The notes beneath the pieces are model-generated. The model was not told the origin of the DNA. It did not search any database and saw only the letters and a list, made by a program, of their open reading frames with translations. 64,000 nt of DNA, taken from Micromonospora sp. NBC_00389 (GTDB taxonomy: Bacteria; Actinomycetota; Actinomycetes; Mycobacteriales; Micromonosporaceae). Positions 35,857-45,225 of the stretch are shown piece by piece. Positions within the stretch are counted from its first letter, which is position 1. Each line of letters opens with the position of its first letter. Location of the stretch: positions 5,394,001 through 5,458,000 of the forward strand of contig NZ_CP107947.1 of the NCBI RefSeq assembly GCF_036059255.1. The letters run 5' to 3'. The translations under genes were made by a program, and so were the position numbers.

Positions 35857-36696
35857 TCACTTGACCGCGCCGGCGGTGAGGCCGGCGACGAAGTAGCGCT
35901 GGAGGGCGAGGAAGCCGGCGACGACCGGAATGCTGACCACCAGCGAGGCGGCCATCACCTGGTTCCAGTAGACGTTGAACTGGGTGGAGTAGCCCTGCAG
36001 GCCGACGGCCAGCGTGCGGCTGCCCTCATCGGTCATCACCGAGGCGAAGAGCACCTCACCCCAGGCGGTCATGAACGCGTACACGGTGACCGCGACCACG
36101 CCCGGCACGGCGGCCGGGAGGATGACCTGGAACAGGATGCGCAGCGGCCCGGCCCCGTCGACCTGCGCCGCCTCGTCCAGCCCGCGGGGGATCGAGTCGA
36201 AGTAGCCGACCAGCATCCAGATCGAGAACGGCAGCGAGAAGGTCAGGTAGGTGATGATCAGGCCGGTGCGGCTGGCGTACAGCTCGATGCCGGTGGCGTT
36301 GCCCAGGTTGACGTAGATGAGGAAGAGCGGCAGCAGGAACAGGATGCCGGGGAACATCTGGGTGGACAGCACCGTCACCGAGAAGACTCCCCGGCCGCGG
36401 AACCGGTACCGGCTGACCGCGAACGCGGCGAAGATCGCCACCGCCACCGAGCAGATCGCCGCGATGCTCGACACCACCAGGCTGTTCACCAGGTAGCGGG
36501 CCAGCGGCACGGTGCTCCACATGTCGATGAACGGTTGCAGGGTGGGCCGGCTGGGCCACCAGGTGAAGCCGTTCTGCACGTCCTGCAGCGGCTTCGCCGC
36601 GGAGGTGACCATCACGTAGAGCGGGATGACGACGAAGAGGGTGAGCAGGGTCAGCACGATGCGCCGACCCCAGCGCTCACCGGCGGTCTCACGCAT
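35857..36696 (-). CDS. carbohydrate ABC permease (MalG type)
   Basis: 279 residues, six helices. The EAA loop that contacts the ATPase is [20 protein letters not shown], and the N-terminus [19 protein letters not shown] is typical of MalG-like CUT1 permeases. Overlaps MalF-like by 8 bases. No ATPase gene is in the operon; a shared MsiK-type ATPase elsewhere in the genome probably drives it. Confidence 0.92.
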   Translation of the reverse strand: MRETAGERWGRRIVLTLLTLFVVIPLYVMVTSAAKPLQDVQNGFTWWPSRPTLQPFIDMWSTVPLARYLVNSLVVSSIAAICSVAVAIFAAFAVSRYRFRGRGVFSVTVLSTQMFPGILFLLPLFLIYVNLGNATGIELYASRTGLIITYLTFSLPFSIWMLVGYFDSIPRGLDEAAQVDGAGPLRILFQVILPAAVPGVVAVTVYAFMTAWGEVLFASVMTDEGSRTLAVGLQGYSTQFNVYWNQVMAASLVVSIPVVAGFLALQRYFVAGLTAGAVK

Positions 36697-37681
36697 GGTC
36701 GTCCCTCCGGCGGTTGGTGATCAGCAGGTACGCGGCCGAGACGACCAGCAGGAACAGCAGCAGTGCCACCGACATCGCCGAGCCGGACCCGAAGTCCCAG
36801 GTCTTGAAGGAGCTGCGGTAGATGTGGATGGAGATCAGGTCGGCCTGTTCCGGCGCGGAGCCGCCGAAGAGCACGTACGGGGTGTTGAAGTCGTTGAAGG
36901 TCCACAGGAACAGCACCAGCAGCAGCACCAGGTTCACCGGCCGCAGCATGGGCAGGGTGACCGAGCGCAGCCGGCGCCAGAACCCGGCGCCGTCGATGGC
37001 GGCGGCCTCGTACAGCTCGCCGGGGACGTTCTGCAGGCCGGCCATCAGGCAGAGGAACGCGAACGGCCAGTTGCGCCAGACCGACACCACGAGCAGCGAC
37101 CAGAAGCTGTTGTCGCCGATCAACCAGAACGGCCGGTCGTCGAGGAGCCCGAGCTGGTCGACCAGCACGTGGTTGACCAGGCCGGTGTCGCGCTGCAGCA
37201 GGAAGCTCCAGGTGATCACGGCGGTGTAGACCGGCAGCGCGTACGGGGTGAGGAACAGCGCCCGCAGGATGGCCCGCCCCCGGAACGGCCGTTGCAGCAC
37301 CACCGCCGCCGAGATGCCGAGCAGCCAGGCGAACCCGACCGAGAGCAGGCTGTAGACCAGCGTGACCCAGAACGAGTGCAGCAGTTCCTTGCCGGCGGCG
37401 CTGTTCACATCGAGCGTCGCCCGGTAGTTCTCCAGCCCAATGAAGGGTGCGGTGGACCAGTTGCGGATGTGGAACTGGGTCAGCTCCAGCAGGCTCATCC
37501 AGACCCCGACCACCATCGGGATCACGTGGATGGCGAGTTCCAGCACGACGGCCGGGGCGAGCAGCAGGTACGGCAGGAGTGAGCGGCGGGGGCCGCGGGG
37601 CCGGCGGGCCGGCCCCCGGGCCGGCGCCCCGGCCCGGGGTTCGCGCTGGTCGGCGTCCGGCGCGGTGGTGCTGGTTGCCAT
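36689..37681 (-). CDS. carbohydrate ABC permease (MalF type)
   Basis: 330 residues with six helices after a charged N-terminus. EAA motif: YEAAAIDGAGFWRRLRSVTL. ATG 37681 is preferred because GAGAGGAC precedes it; 14 upstream codons are open. Forms the channel with the MalG-type subunit and receives sugar from the lipoprotein encoded upstream. Confidence 0.92.
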   Translation of the reverse strand: MATSTTAPDADQREPRAGAPARGPARRPRGPRRSLLPYLLLAPAVVLELAIHVIPMVVGVWMSLLELTQFHIRNWSTAPFIGLENYRATLDVNSAAGKELLHSFWVTLVYSLLSVGFAWLLGISAAVVLQRPFRGRAILRALFLTPYALPVYTAVITWSFLLQRDTGLVNHVLVDQLGLLDDRPFWLIGDNSFWSLLVVSVWRNWPFAFLCLMAGLQNVPGELYEAAAIDGAGFWRRLRSVTLPMLRPVNLVLLLVLFLWTFNDFNTPYVLFGGSAPEQADLISIHIYRSSFKTWDFGSGSAMSVALLLFLLVVSAAYLLITNRRRDDHA

Positions 37682-37751
37682 CGGGGTCCTCTCGGAGGCG
37701 GTGGCCGTGGCCGGGCTCAGCACCCGACCACGGCCACCGGCGACGCCTGGG

Positions 37752-39050
37752 TCAGCGCATCTTCTGCTGCGCGTCGGTCAGCTTGGCCTTCACCGACTCC
37801 TCGGTGACCGGCTTGCCGCTGGCCGCGTCGGCGAACAGCTCCTTCATCGCGGTGCCGACCAGGGTCTCGAAGGTGCTCTCCTCGGGCACCTGCGGCAGCG
37901 GGGCCGCGGTGGTGACCAGGGTCTCCTGGATCGTCTTCTGCTCCACGGCGGTGAACGCCGGGTCGGAGCCCGCGGTCTTCACCGCCGGCAGCGACCCGTA
38001 CGTGCGGTTGAGGATCGTCTGCTCCTCGTCGCTGGTCATGAACTTCACGAAGCTCAGCGCGCCGTCACGGTTCTTGGTGTGCTTGAAGACCGCCATGTTG
38101 ATACCGGCGACCATGCTGTTGACCTTCTTGCCGCCGGCCGGCGGGCTGGCCAGGAACGGCACCGGGGCCACCCCGTACGCGTCGGCGGGCATGTTCTGCG
38201 TCTTCAGGTTCGAGCCGGCGGACTGCCAGAGCAGCATGGCGGCCTTGCCGTTGGCGAAGTCGGAGACCGACTGGTTCTGCGCGTACTCGGCGTTGCTCGG
38301 GTTGGTGATCTTGTCGGCGGCCATGAAGTCGATGTAGCGCTTGATCGCCGAGACGTTCTGCGGGGTGTCGAAGGTCGGCTTGCCGGCCGAGTCGAACCAC
38401 TCGCCGCCGTACTGCTGGCTGAAGGTGAAGGCGTGGTGGGCGTTCTCCGACGGGTTGGCCCCCTCGATCGCCAGGCCCCACTTGCCACCGGTGCTGAGCT
38501 TCTTGCCGTACTCGGCAAGCTGCTCCCAGGTGGTCGGCGGTGCGGTGATGCCGGCGTCGGCGAACGACTTCTTGTTGTAGTACAGGCTGTACGCCATGCT
38601 GTAGAGCGGCACGGCGGCCGGCGGCTTGCCGGGGGCGCCGGCGGCGGCGAGCGCGGCGGGCACGATCCGGTCCTTGCCGCCGACGGCCTGCAGGGTGGCG
38701 TCGTCGAACTCGACCAGGGCGCCGGTGGCCTGCAACGAGGCCGACCAGGTGTTGCCGATGTTCACCACGTCCGGGCCCTTGCCGGAGGCGGCGGCGGCGA
38801 GCAGCCGGTTGAGCAGGTCCGACCAGGGGACCACCTCGACGTTGACCTTGATGCCGCTCTGCTTCTCGAACTTGTCCAGCTCCGGCTGGAGGATCGTCTT
38901 GTCGGCCTCCAGGCTGGCGCCCTGGTTGCTGGCCCAGTAGGTGAGGGTCTTGCCCGATCCGGCGGAGTCGTCGCCGGAGCCGCCGCAGGCGGTCAGCGAG
39001 GCCGCGGCCAGTACGGCGGCGGTGAATATCCCGAGGTGTCGTCTCGACAC
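37752..39050 (-). CDS. sugar-binding lipoprotein of ABC transporter
   Basis: 432 residues. Lipoprotein signal ending LTAC (lipidated Cys22). CUT1 solute-binding fold: LTYWASNQGASLEADKTIL, VVNIGNTWSASLQATGALVE and PVPFLASPPAGGKK. Captures an oligosaccharide, probably beta-linked glucose given the co-operonic GH1 enzyme. Divergent from the ROK regulator; a 20-bp palindrome lies between them. Confidence 0.92.
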   Translation of the reverse strand: MSRRHLGIFTAAVLAAASLTACGGSGDDSAGSGKTLTYWASNQGASLEADKTILQPELDKFEKQSGIKVNVEVVPWSDLLNRLLAAAASGKGPDVVNIGNTWSASLQATGALVEFDDATLQAVGGKDRIVPAALAAAGAPGKPPAAVPLYSMAYSLYYNKKSFADAGITAPPTTWEQLAEYGKKLSTGGKWGLAIEGANPSENAHHAFTFSQQYGGEWFDSAGKPTFDTPQNVSAIKRYIDFMAADKITNPSNAEYAQNQSVSDFANGKAAMLLWQSAGSNLKTQNMPADAYGVAPVPFLASPPAGGKKVNSMVAGINMAVFKHTKNRDGALSFVKFMTSDEEQTILNRTYGSLPAVKTAGSDPAFTAVEQKTIQETLVTTAAPLPQVPEESTFETLVGTAMKELFADAASGKPVTEESVKAKLTDAQQKMR

Positions 39051-39189
39051 GGTCAGCCCTTCCGGTACGTGGTGGGGGTCCGCCGACCTCCGTCGTCGAT
39101 AGGGGTGGGCGACGGACGGCCGGCTGCGGACGGGATTTCGGGGTGCGCCGCCGGGGTCCGGTGGCGTTTCCCGGGAGTTACATCACGGC

Positions 39190-39209
39190 TTAATGAATGT
39201 CGTCATTAA
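39190..39209. promoter_or_regulatory. ROK-regulator operator candidate
   Basis: TTAATGA-atgtcg-TCATTAA, a perfect 7+6+7 inverted repeat in the 233-base gap between the sugar-binding lipoprotein and the divergent ROK gene. AT-rich and symmetric, so it probably controls both directions. Confidence 0.65.
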
Positions 39210-39283
39210 AGTTGCTGTCCAGTGGGTCGTCAAGCACGGGCCGGTTACAGTCGCTCGAACGACCGACGGGATCGAGGTGCCGA

Positions 39284-40483
39284 GTGGAGCTGGCGCGAGC
39301 CACCAACCGGAGCGTCCGGCTGCGCAACAGGTCTGCCCTGCTGACGAAGCTCTTCCTCGACGCCCCGCTCACCCGGCAGGACCTGGTGCGCAGCACCGGG
39401 CTGAGCCAGCCGGCGGTAAGCAACGTGGTGGCCGACCTGATCGACGAGGGGCTGGTCGCCGAGGCCGGCGCCGCCGAGTCCGACGGGGGCCGACCCAGCA
39501 TGCTGCTGCGGGTCGCACCCCGGTTCGCCTTCGTCGTCGGGGTGGACGTGGGTGAGACCCGGGTCCGGGTCGAGCTGTTCGACTTCGCGATGACCCTGCT
39601 GGCCAGCGTCGAGTACCCGCTCGACCCGGCGCGCACCGAGCCCGACGTGGTGGCCGGGCACGTGCTGGCCGGCATCGACGCGGTGACCGGCCAGGCCCAG
39701 GTGGCCACCAGCGACGTGCTCGGCGTCGGGATCGGCGTCTCCGGGGTGGTCGAGCAGGGCACCCAGGCCGTGGTGCACGCCCAGGCCCTGGGCTGGGACC
39801 GGGTGCCGCTGGAGCGCCTGATCGGCGCCGGCACCGACCTGCCGCTGCACATCGACAACGGCGCGAAGACCCTCGGCCAGGCGGAGATGTGGTTCGGTGC
39901 CGGCCGGGGCGCGCGGCACGCGGTCTTCGCGCTGGTCGGCTCCGGTGTCGGTGCGGCGGTGGTGACCAATGGCGTCACCTACCGGGGCGCGTCCAGCAGC
40001 GCGGGGGAGTGGGGGCACACCACCCTGGTGTACGGCGGCCGGGCCTGCCGGTGCGGCGCGCGCGGCTGCCTGGAGGCGTACGTGGGCGCGGAGGCGATCA
40101 TCGACCGCTACCGGGAGGCGCGCCGGGGCCGGCCAGTGCCGGGCGAGGATGAGGAGTCCCAGCTCGCCGCCCTGGTCGACGCCGCCGCGACCTCGGCCAC
40201 CGCCCGACGGGTGCTGGACGACACCGCTGGCTACCTCGGCGCCGGGGTGGCCAACCTGATCAACCTGTTCAACCCGGAGCGGGTGGTGCTCGGCGGTTGG
40301 GCGGCGATGGCGCTGGGCGACCTGCTGCCGGCCGTCCGGGAGGCCGCCGGCCGGCAGGCGCTGCGCCAGCCGTACGAGCAGGCGTCGATCGAGCTGTGCC
40401 GGCTCGGGGTGGACGCCGTGGCGTTGGGTGCCGCCACGCTGCCGATTGCCCGGTTCCTCACCGAGGGTGGCGTACGCCGCTGA
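39284..40483 (+). CDS. ROK-family transcriptional regulator
   Basis: 399 residues from GTG 39284 (GAGGTGCC just before); 29 open codons upstream run across the palindrome and are unlikely. HTH: LTRQDLVRSTGLSQPAVSNVV (about 30-50). Sugar-kinase-like ROK domain with GVDVGETRVRVELFD and zinc ligands in CRCGARGCLEAYVG. Lacks nothing obvious for sugar binding. Most likely represses the divergent sugar ABC/GH1 operon until its sugar ligand binds. Confidence 0.9.
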   Translation: MELARATNRSVRLRNRSALLTKLFLDAPLTRQDLVRSTGLSQPAVSNVVADLIDEGLVAEAGAAESDGGRPSMLLRVAPRFAFVVGVDVGETRVRVELFDFAMTLLASVEYPLDPARTEPDVVAGHVLAGIDAVTGQAQVATSDVLGVGIGVSGVVEQGTQAVVHAQALGWDRVPLERLIGAGTDLPLHIDNGAKTLGQAEMWFGAGRGARHAVFALVGSGVGAAVVTNGVTYRGASSSAGEWGHTTLVYGGRACRCGARGCLEAYVGAEAIIDRYREARRGRPVPGEDEESQLAALVDAAATSATARRVLDDTAGYLGAGVANLINLFNPERVVLGGWAAMALGDLLPAVREAAGRQALRQPYEQASIELCRLGVDAVALGAATLPIARFLTEGGVRR

Positions 40484-40517
40484 GGGGCAATTCGCCCACA
40501 ACAAACCTTCGGGATAA

Positions 40518-40530
40518 ATAACAGTGTTAT
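40518..40530. promoter_or_regulatory. AT-rich palindrome
   Basis: ATAACA-G-TGTTAT, a 13-bp palindrome in the gap between the ROK gene and the beta-helix glycanase. Could be a regulator site for the latter. Confidence 0.45.
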
Positions 40531-40576
40531 AGATCGATGTCTTGACGCCGTCGCAATCGCGCCGCAACACTCCTAC

Positions 40577-40588
40577 GAGAGCGCTCTC
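40577..40588. promoter_or_regulatory. LacI-family (CebR-like) operator
   Basis: GAGAGCGCTCTC is a perfect palindrome with the GAGCGCTC core of actinobacterial LacI regulators such as CebR. It lies about 100 bases upstream of the glycanase start and 30 bases after a TTGACG (40542-40547) that could be a -35 box. Confidence 0.65.
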
Positions 40589-40688
40589 CGCCCCGCGGCG
40601 TCCGCATCGGCGGCACCACCCACGGCACCACGGGCGAGCCCGATCCCACCCGCGCGTCGTCCGTAACCCCCTATCGACAGGCGATGTC

Positions 40689-43321
40689 ATGACATCTCGC
40701 GCTACATCCGCACGCCCGCGTCCCCGGCGTGCCGTCCGACACCTGCTCCTCGGGCTCACCGTGGCCCTGGTCGCGGCGCTCACCCCGGCCGGCGTCCCGA
40801 CACCGGCGCAGGCCGCCCCCACCCTGCTGTCGCAGGGCCGCCCGGCCACCGCCTCGTCCACCGAGAACGCCGGCACCCCGGCCGCCGCCGCCTTCGACGG
40901 CAACACCGGCACCCGCTGGGCCAGCGCGTTCAGCGACCCCCAGTGGCTCCAGGTCGACCTGGGTGCCCGGGCCACCCTCAGCCAGGTGACCCTGCAGTGG
41001 GAGGGTGCCTACGCCCGCGCCTTCCAGCTCCAGACCTCCGACGACGGGGCCACCTGGACCACCATCTACTCGACCACCACCGGCGCCGGCGGCACGCAGA
41101 CCCTCGCCGTCACCGGCGCCGGCCGGTACGTGCGGATGTACGGCACCGCCCGGGGCACCGGCTACGGCTACTCGCTCTGGGAGTTCCAGGTCTACGGCGA
41201 GACCGGCGGCGGCACGCCCACCTGTGGCAGCACCAATGCCGCGCAGGGGCGCCCGGTTACCGCCTCCTCCACCGAGAACGCCGGCACCCCCGCGTCCGCC
41301 GCGGTCGACGGCAACGCCGGCACCCGTTGGGCCAGCGCCGCCAGCGATCCCCAGTGGCTGCGCGTCGACCTCGGCAGCACGCAGTCGATCTGCCGGGTGG
41401 TGCTCACCTGGGAGGCCGCGTACGCCCGGGCCTTCCAGCTCCAGACCTCGGCTGACGGCAACACCTGGACCACCATCTACTCGACCACCACCGGCGCCGG
41501 CGGCACGCAGACCCTCGCCGTCACCGGCAGCGGTCGCTACCTGCGGATGTACGGCACCGCGCGGGGCACCACCTACGGCTACTCGCTGTGGGAGCTGGCG
41601 GTGAACACGACCGGTGGGACCAGCGAGCCGCCGGTCGACCCGACCGACCCGCGCAACCCGAACCTTGGTCCGAACACCTTCGTCTTCGACCCGAGCACCC
41701 CGACCGCCACCATCCAGAGTCGACTGAACACGCTCTTCACCCAGCAGGAGACCAACCAGTTCGGCCCGCAGCGCTACGCGGTGCTCTTCAAGCCCGGCAC
41801 CTACACCGCCGACGTCAACCTCGGCTTCTTCACCCAGGTCGCCGGCCTCGGCATGAGCCCGGACGACGTCAACCTCAACGGGCACGTCCGGGTGGAGGCG
41901 GCCTGGTTCGGCGGCAACGCCACCCAGAACTTCTGGCGCGCGGCGGAGAACCTCTCGGTCACCCTGCCGGCCGGGGTGAGTGTCGAGCGCTGGGCGGTGT
42001 CCCAGGCCGCGCCGTACCGGCGGATGCACCTGCGCGGCGCGCAGAACCAGATCCAGCTCTGGAACGGCGGCGACGGCTGGTCCAGTGGCGGCCTGATGGC
42101 CGACACCCGCGTCGACGGCCTGGTCGTCTCCGGCTCGCAGCAGCAGTGGTACTCGCGCAACAGCGAGTTCGGCAACGGCTGGACCGGCTCGGTGTGGAAC
42201 ATGGTCTTCCAGGGCGTCACCGGCGCACCACCGCCGAGCTTCCCCAACCCGTCGCACACCGTCATCCCGCAGACCCCGCAGGTACGGGAGAAGCCGTTCC
42301 TGTACGTCGACGGCACCGGCGAGTACCGGGTCTTCGTGCCGGCACTGCGGAACAACTCCACCGGCACCAGCTGGTACGGCAAGACCCCGGCCGGCTCGTC
42401 CATCTCGCTGTCGCAGTTCTTCATCGTCCAGCCCGGCACCAGCGCGGCCACCATCAACGCGGCCTGGCCCAGGGCAAGCACCTGCTCTTCACCCCGGGCG
42501 TGCACCACGTCACCGAGCCGATCCAGGTCAACCGGGCCGACACGGTGATCCTCGGCCTCGGCCTGGCCACCATCCAGGCCGACAACGGCAGCGTCGGGAT
42601 GCGGGTGGCCGACGTGGACGGTGTGAAGGTGGCCGGCATCATGTTCGAGGCCGGCACGACGAACTCGCCGGTGCTGATGGAGGTCGGGCCGACGGGCTCG
42701 GCGGCGAGCCACGCCGCGAACCCGACCTCGTTGCACGACGTGTTCTTCCGGATCGGTGGACCGCACGTCGGCAGGGCCACCAACACGCTGACCGTCAACA
42801 GTGACAACGTGATCGGTGACCACATGTGGCTGTGGCGGGCCGACCACGCGGCCAGCGGCGTACCCACCGGGTGGACGTTGAACACCGCCGACACCGGGCT
42901 CACCGTCAACGGCGACAACGTCACCATGTACGGCCTCTTCGTCGAGCACTACCAGAAGTACCAGACGGTCTGGAACGGCAACGGCGGGCGGACGTACTTC
43001 TACCAGAACGAGATGCCGTACGACCCGCCCAACCAGGGCGCCTGGATGAACGGCGCGACCCGGGGGTACGCCGCGTACAAGGTGGCCGACTCCGTCACCA
43101 GCCACCAGGCGTGGGGGATGGGCAGCTACTGCTACTTCAACGTGAACCCGGCGGTCATCGCCGACCGGGCCATCGAGGCGCCCACCAACCCGAACGTGCG
43201 GTTCACCAACATGGTCACCGTCTCGCTCGGTGGCGTCGGCACCATCAACCGGGTGATCAACAACACCGGCGGCACCGCCAACGCGGCCAACCAGCAGGTG
43301 TACCTGACCACCTACCCCTGA
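40689..43321 (+). pseudogene. secreted discoidin/beta-helix glycanase, frameshifted
   Basis: About 877 residues if repaired. Signal peptide (1-43, cleavage after AQA), two F5/8-type C (discoidin/CBM32) domains (about 44-175 and 180-310, nearly identical), and a right-handed beta-helix domain (from about 325: FGPQRYAVLFKPGTYTADV, ATQNFWRAAENLSVTL, WAVSQAAPYRRMHLRG). The beta-helix resembles GH87 alpha-1,3-glucanases; that assignment is from memory and moderate. Reading frame is lost near 42464: the sequence reads GCGGCCTGG where one more C would give the expected AALAQGKHLLF. The remainder continues in the other frame to 43321. It is either a real mutation or a sequencing error. LacI-type operator upstream; two terminator hairpins downstream. 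Confidence 0.8.
41051..41117 (+). repeat. 67-bp exact repeat within discoidin domains (copy 2 at 41462-41528)
   Basis: The 67 bases at 41051-41117 and 41462-41528 are identical, 411 bases apart, and encode the same part of each discoidin domain. The flanks are similar but not identical, implying recent duplication or gene conversion between the domains. Confidence 0.9.
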
Positions 43322-43334
43322 CCGGGGCACCGAC

Positions 43335-43362
43335 CGGCCCGGTCGCGCCGTCGACCGGGCCG
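43335..43362 (+). terminator. terminator hairpin 1 after glycanase
   Basis: A 10-bp perfect stem CGGCCCGGTC (43335-43344) with 43353-43362 and an 8-base loop, 14 bases after the glycanase stop. Confidence 0.7.
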
Positions 43363-43385
43363 TGCGGGTCGCACCGTGGGCCGAG

Positions 43386-43414
43386 CCGGCCCGGTCCCGC
43401 CGAGACCGGGCCGG
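43386..43414 (+). terminator. terminator hairpin 2 after glycanase
   Basis: An 11-bp perfect stem (43386-43396 with 43404-43414) and a 7-base loop. The stem contains the same CGGCCCGGTC as hairpin 1, so the terminator is duplicated. Confidence 0.7.
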
Positions 43415-43489
43415 CCCGGTCGCGCCGCACCCCCGCCGACACCGCGCCGTCGCGCCGGCGGGAATCCGGCCGAATCTTTTCCAGCGGTA

Positions 43490-43516
43490 TGTCGATCCGG
43501 GCGAGGGCCGTTCGTG
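43490..43516 (+). promoter_or_regulatory. possible ECF42-type promoter
   Basis: TGTCGA (43490-43495) and CGTG (43513-43516) are 17 bases apart, 50-75 bases upstream of the DGPF gene. As I recall, ECF42 promoters have TGTCGA at -35 and CG(A/T)C at -10; only the last -10 base differs. This suggests that the sigma factor controls its own operon. Confidence 0.5.
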
Positions 43517-43566
43517 TGGAGGATGAGGGGTCGGCGACGGGCCGGCCGCCCCCGCAAGGAGGAACG

Positions 43567-43923
43567 ATGACGCTGTACCTGCTCAGCATCCACCAGCCCC
43601 AGGGTGAGCTGCCGCCGGACCCGGAGTTCCTGGCCGGGGTGATGCGTCAGCTCGGCGAGCTGCACGACGAGTTGGTGGGGGCCGGGTCGTGGGTCTTCGG
43701 GCAGGGCCTGCACGGCCCGGAGACCGCCACCGTGCTGCGCCCCCGCGACGGCGAGGTGCTGGTCACCGACGGGCCGTTCGTCGAGGGCAAGGAGCACCTG
43801 GGCGGCATCACCATCATCGACGTGCCCGACCTGGACGCCGCCCTGGACTGGGGCCGCCGCTACGCGCTGGCCACCACGCTGCCGATCGAGGTACGCCCGT
43901 TCCAGGGTGGAGCCGGGGACTGA
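43567..43923 (+). CDS. DGPF/YciI-related protein
   Basis: 118 residues, a ferredoxin-like fold single-domain protein: [36 protein letters not shown] (the DGPF signature) and the C-terminal [17 protein letters not shown] proteins are the conserved genetic partners of ECF42 sigma factors and have no known biochemical role. AAGGAGG lies 5 bases before the ATG. Two bases separate it from the sigma gene. Confidence 0.87.
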   Translation: MTLYLLSIHQPQGELPPDPEFLAGVMRQLGELHDELVGAGSWVFGQGLHGPETATVLRPRDGEVLVTDGPFVEGKEHLGGITIIDVPDLDAALDWGRRYALATTLPIEVRPFQGGAGD

Positions 43924-43925
43924 CC

Positions 43926-45134
43926 GTGCAGAACGTGGAGGCGGTGTTCCGCGCGGAGTACGGCCGCGCGGTCGCCGTCCTGGTCCGCCTCCTCGGCGAC
44001 ATCGACCTCGCCGAGGAGGCCGTCCAGGAGGCCTTCACCATCGCGGTACGGCGGTGGTCGCAGACCGGTCCACCGCCCAGCCCCGCCGGCTGGATCATCA
44101 CCACCGCTCGGAACCAGGCCATCGACCGGCTGCGCCGGGAGGCGTCCCGGGCCGACCGGCACGCCCAGGCGGCCCTGTTGTACGCGGCCGACGTACCCGC
44201 CGAGGAGGGACCGGTGCGCGATGACCGGCTACGTCTGATCTTCACCTGCTGCCACCCGGCACTCGCACCGGCCTCCCGGGTCGCGCTCACCCTGCGCCTG
44301 CTCGGTGGCCTGAGCACCGCCGAGATCGCCCGCGCATTCCTGGTGCCCGAGCCGACCATGGCGCAGCGGCTGGTCCGGGCCAAGTCGAAGATCCGCAACG
44401 CCCGGATCCCGTACCGGGTGCCACGCGACGCCGACCTGCCCGACCGGCTGCACGCCGTGCTCGCGGTGCTGTACCTGATCTTCAACGAGGGGTACACGGC
44501 CAGCGCCGGGCGGCGACTGGTCCGCGCGGAGCTGTGCACCGAAGCGATCCGGTTGGCCCGGCTGCTGGCCGAGCTGATGCCGGACGAGCCGGAGGCCCTC
44601 GGCCTGCTCGCGCTGATGCTGCTCACCGAATCCCGCCGGGACGCGCGGACCACCGCCGACGGCGAGCTGGTGCCACTGCCCCGACAGGATCGGGGCCGCT
44701 GGGACGCCGCGCTGGTCGCCGAGGGGCAGGCGCTGGTCCGCCGCTGTCTGCGCCGCGACCGGCCGGGGCCGTACCAGATCCAGGCCGCGATCGCCGCCGT
44801 GCACAGTGCCGCTTCGCGCGCCGCCGACACCGACTGGGGCCAGATCCTCCAGTTGTACGACCAGTTGTCGGCGGTCGCTCCCGGCCCGGTGGTGGCGCTG
44901 AACCGGGCGGTCGCGCTCGCCGAGGTGGCCGGACCGGCGGTGGCGCTGGCCGAGGTGGACCGCCTCGACCTGGACGGCTACCACGTGCGGTACGCGGTCC
45001 GTGCGGACCTGCTCGCCCGGCTCGACCGGGGCGGGGAGGCCGCCGCCGAGTACCGGACGGCCGCCGCGCTGACGGACAACGCGGCCGAGCGGGCCTTCCT
45101 CGCCGGGCGTGCAGCGGCCGTGTCACCGGGCTGA
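43926..45134 (+). CDS. ECF42-type RNA polymerase sigma factor
   Basis: 402 residues. Sigma region 2 ([41 protein letters not shown]) and region 4 ([35 protein letters not shown]) occupy about 1-175; the long C-terminal extension ([52 protein letters not shown]) is a TPR-like domain (DUF6596). In ECF42 this extension replaces an anti-sigma factor, and none is nearby. Starts at GTG 43926 directly after the DGPF gene. Confidence 0.9.
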   Translation: MQNVEAVFRAEYGRAVAVLVRLLGDIDLAEEAVQEAFTIAVRRWSQTGPPPSPAGWIITTARNQAIDRLRREASRADRHAQAALLYAADVPAEEGPVRDDRLRLIFTCCHPALAPASRVALTLRLLGGLSTAEIARAFLVPEPTMAQRLVRAKSKIRNARIPYRVPRDADLPDRLHAVLAVLYLIFNEGYTASAGRRLVRAELCTEAIRLARLLAELMPDEPEALGLLALMLLTESRRDARTTADGELVPLPRQDRGRWDAALVAEGQALVRRCLRRDRPGPYQIQAAIAAVHSAASRAADTDWGQILQLYDQLSAVAPGPVVALNRAVALAEVAGPAVALAEVDRLDLDGYHVRYAVRADLLARLDRGGEAAAEYRTAAALTDNAAERAFLAGRAAAVSPG

Positions 45135-45225
45135 CCGTGCGTTTGCCGGCGGGGCGGGCCGGGAAACCGAGGCACCCGCCGGCCGGGGCGTCGAGCCGCG
45201 GCCGCAGGAGCAGATGGAGGGCGCC

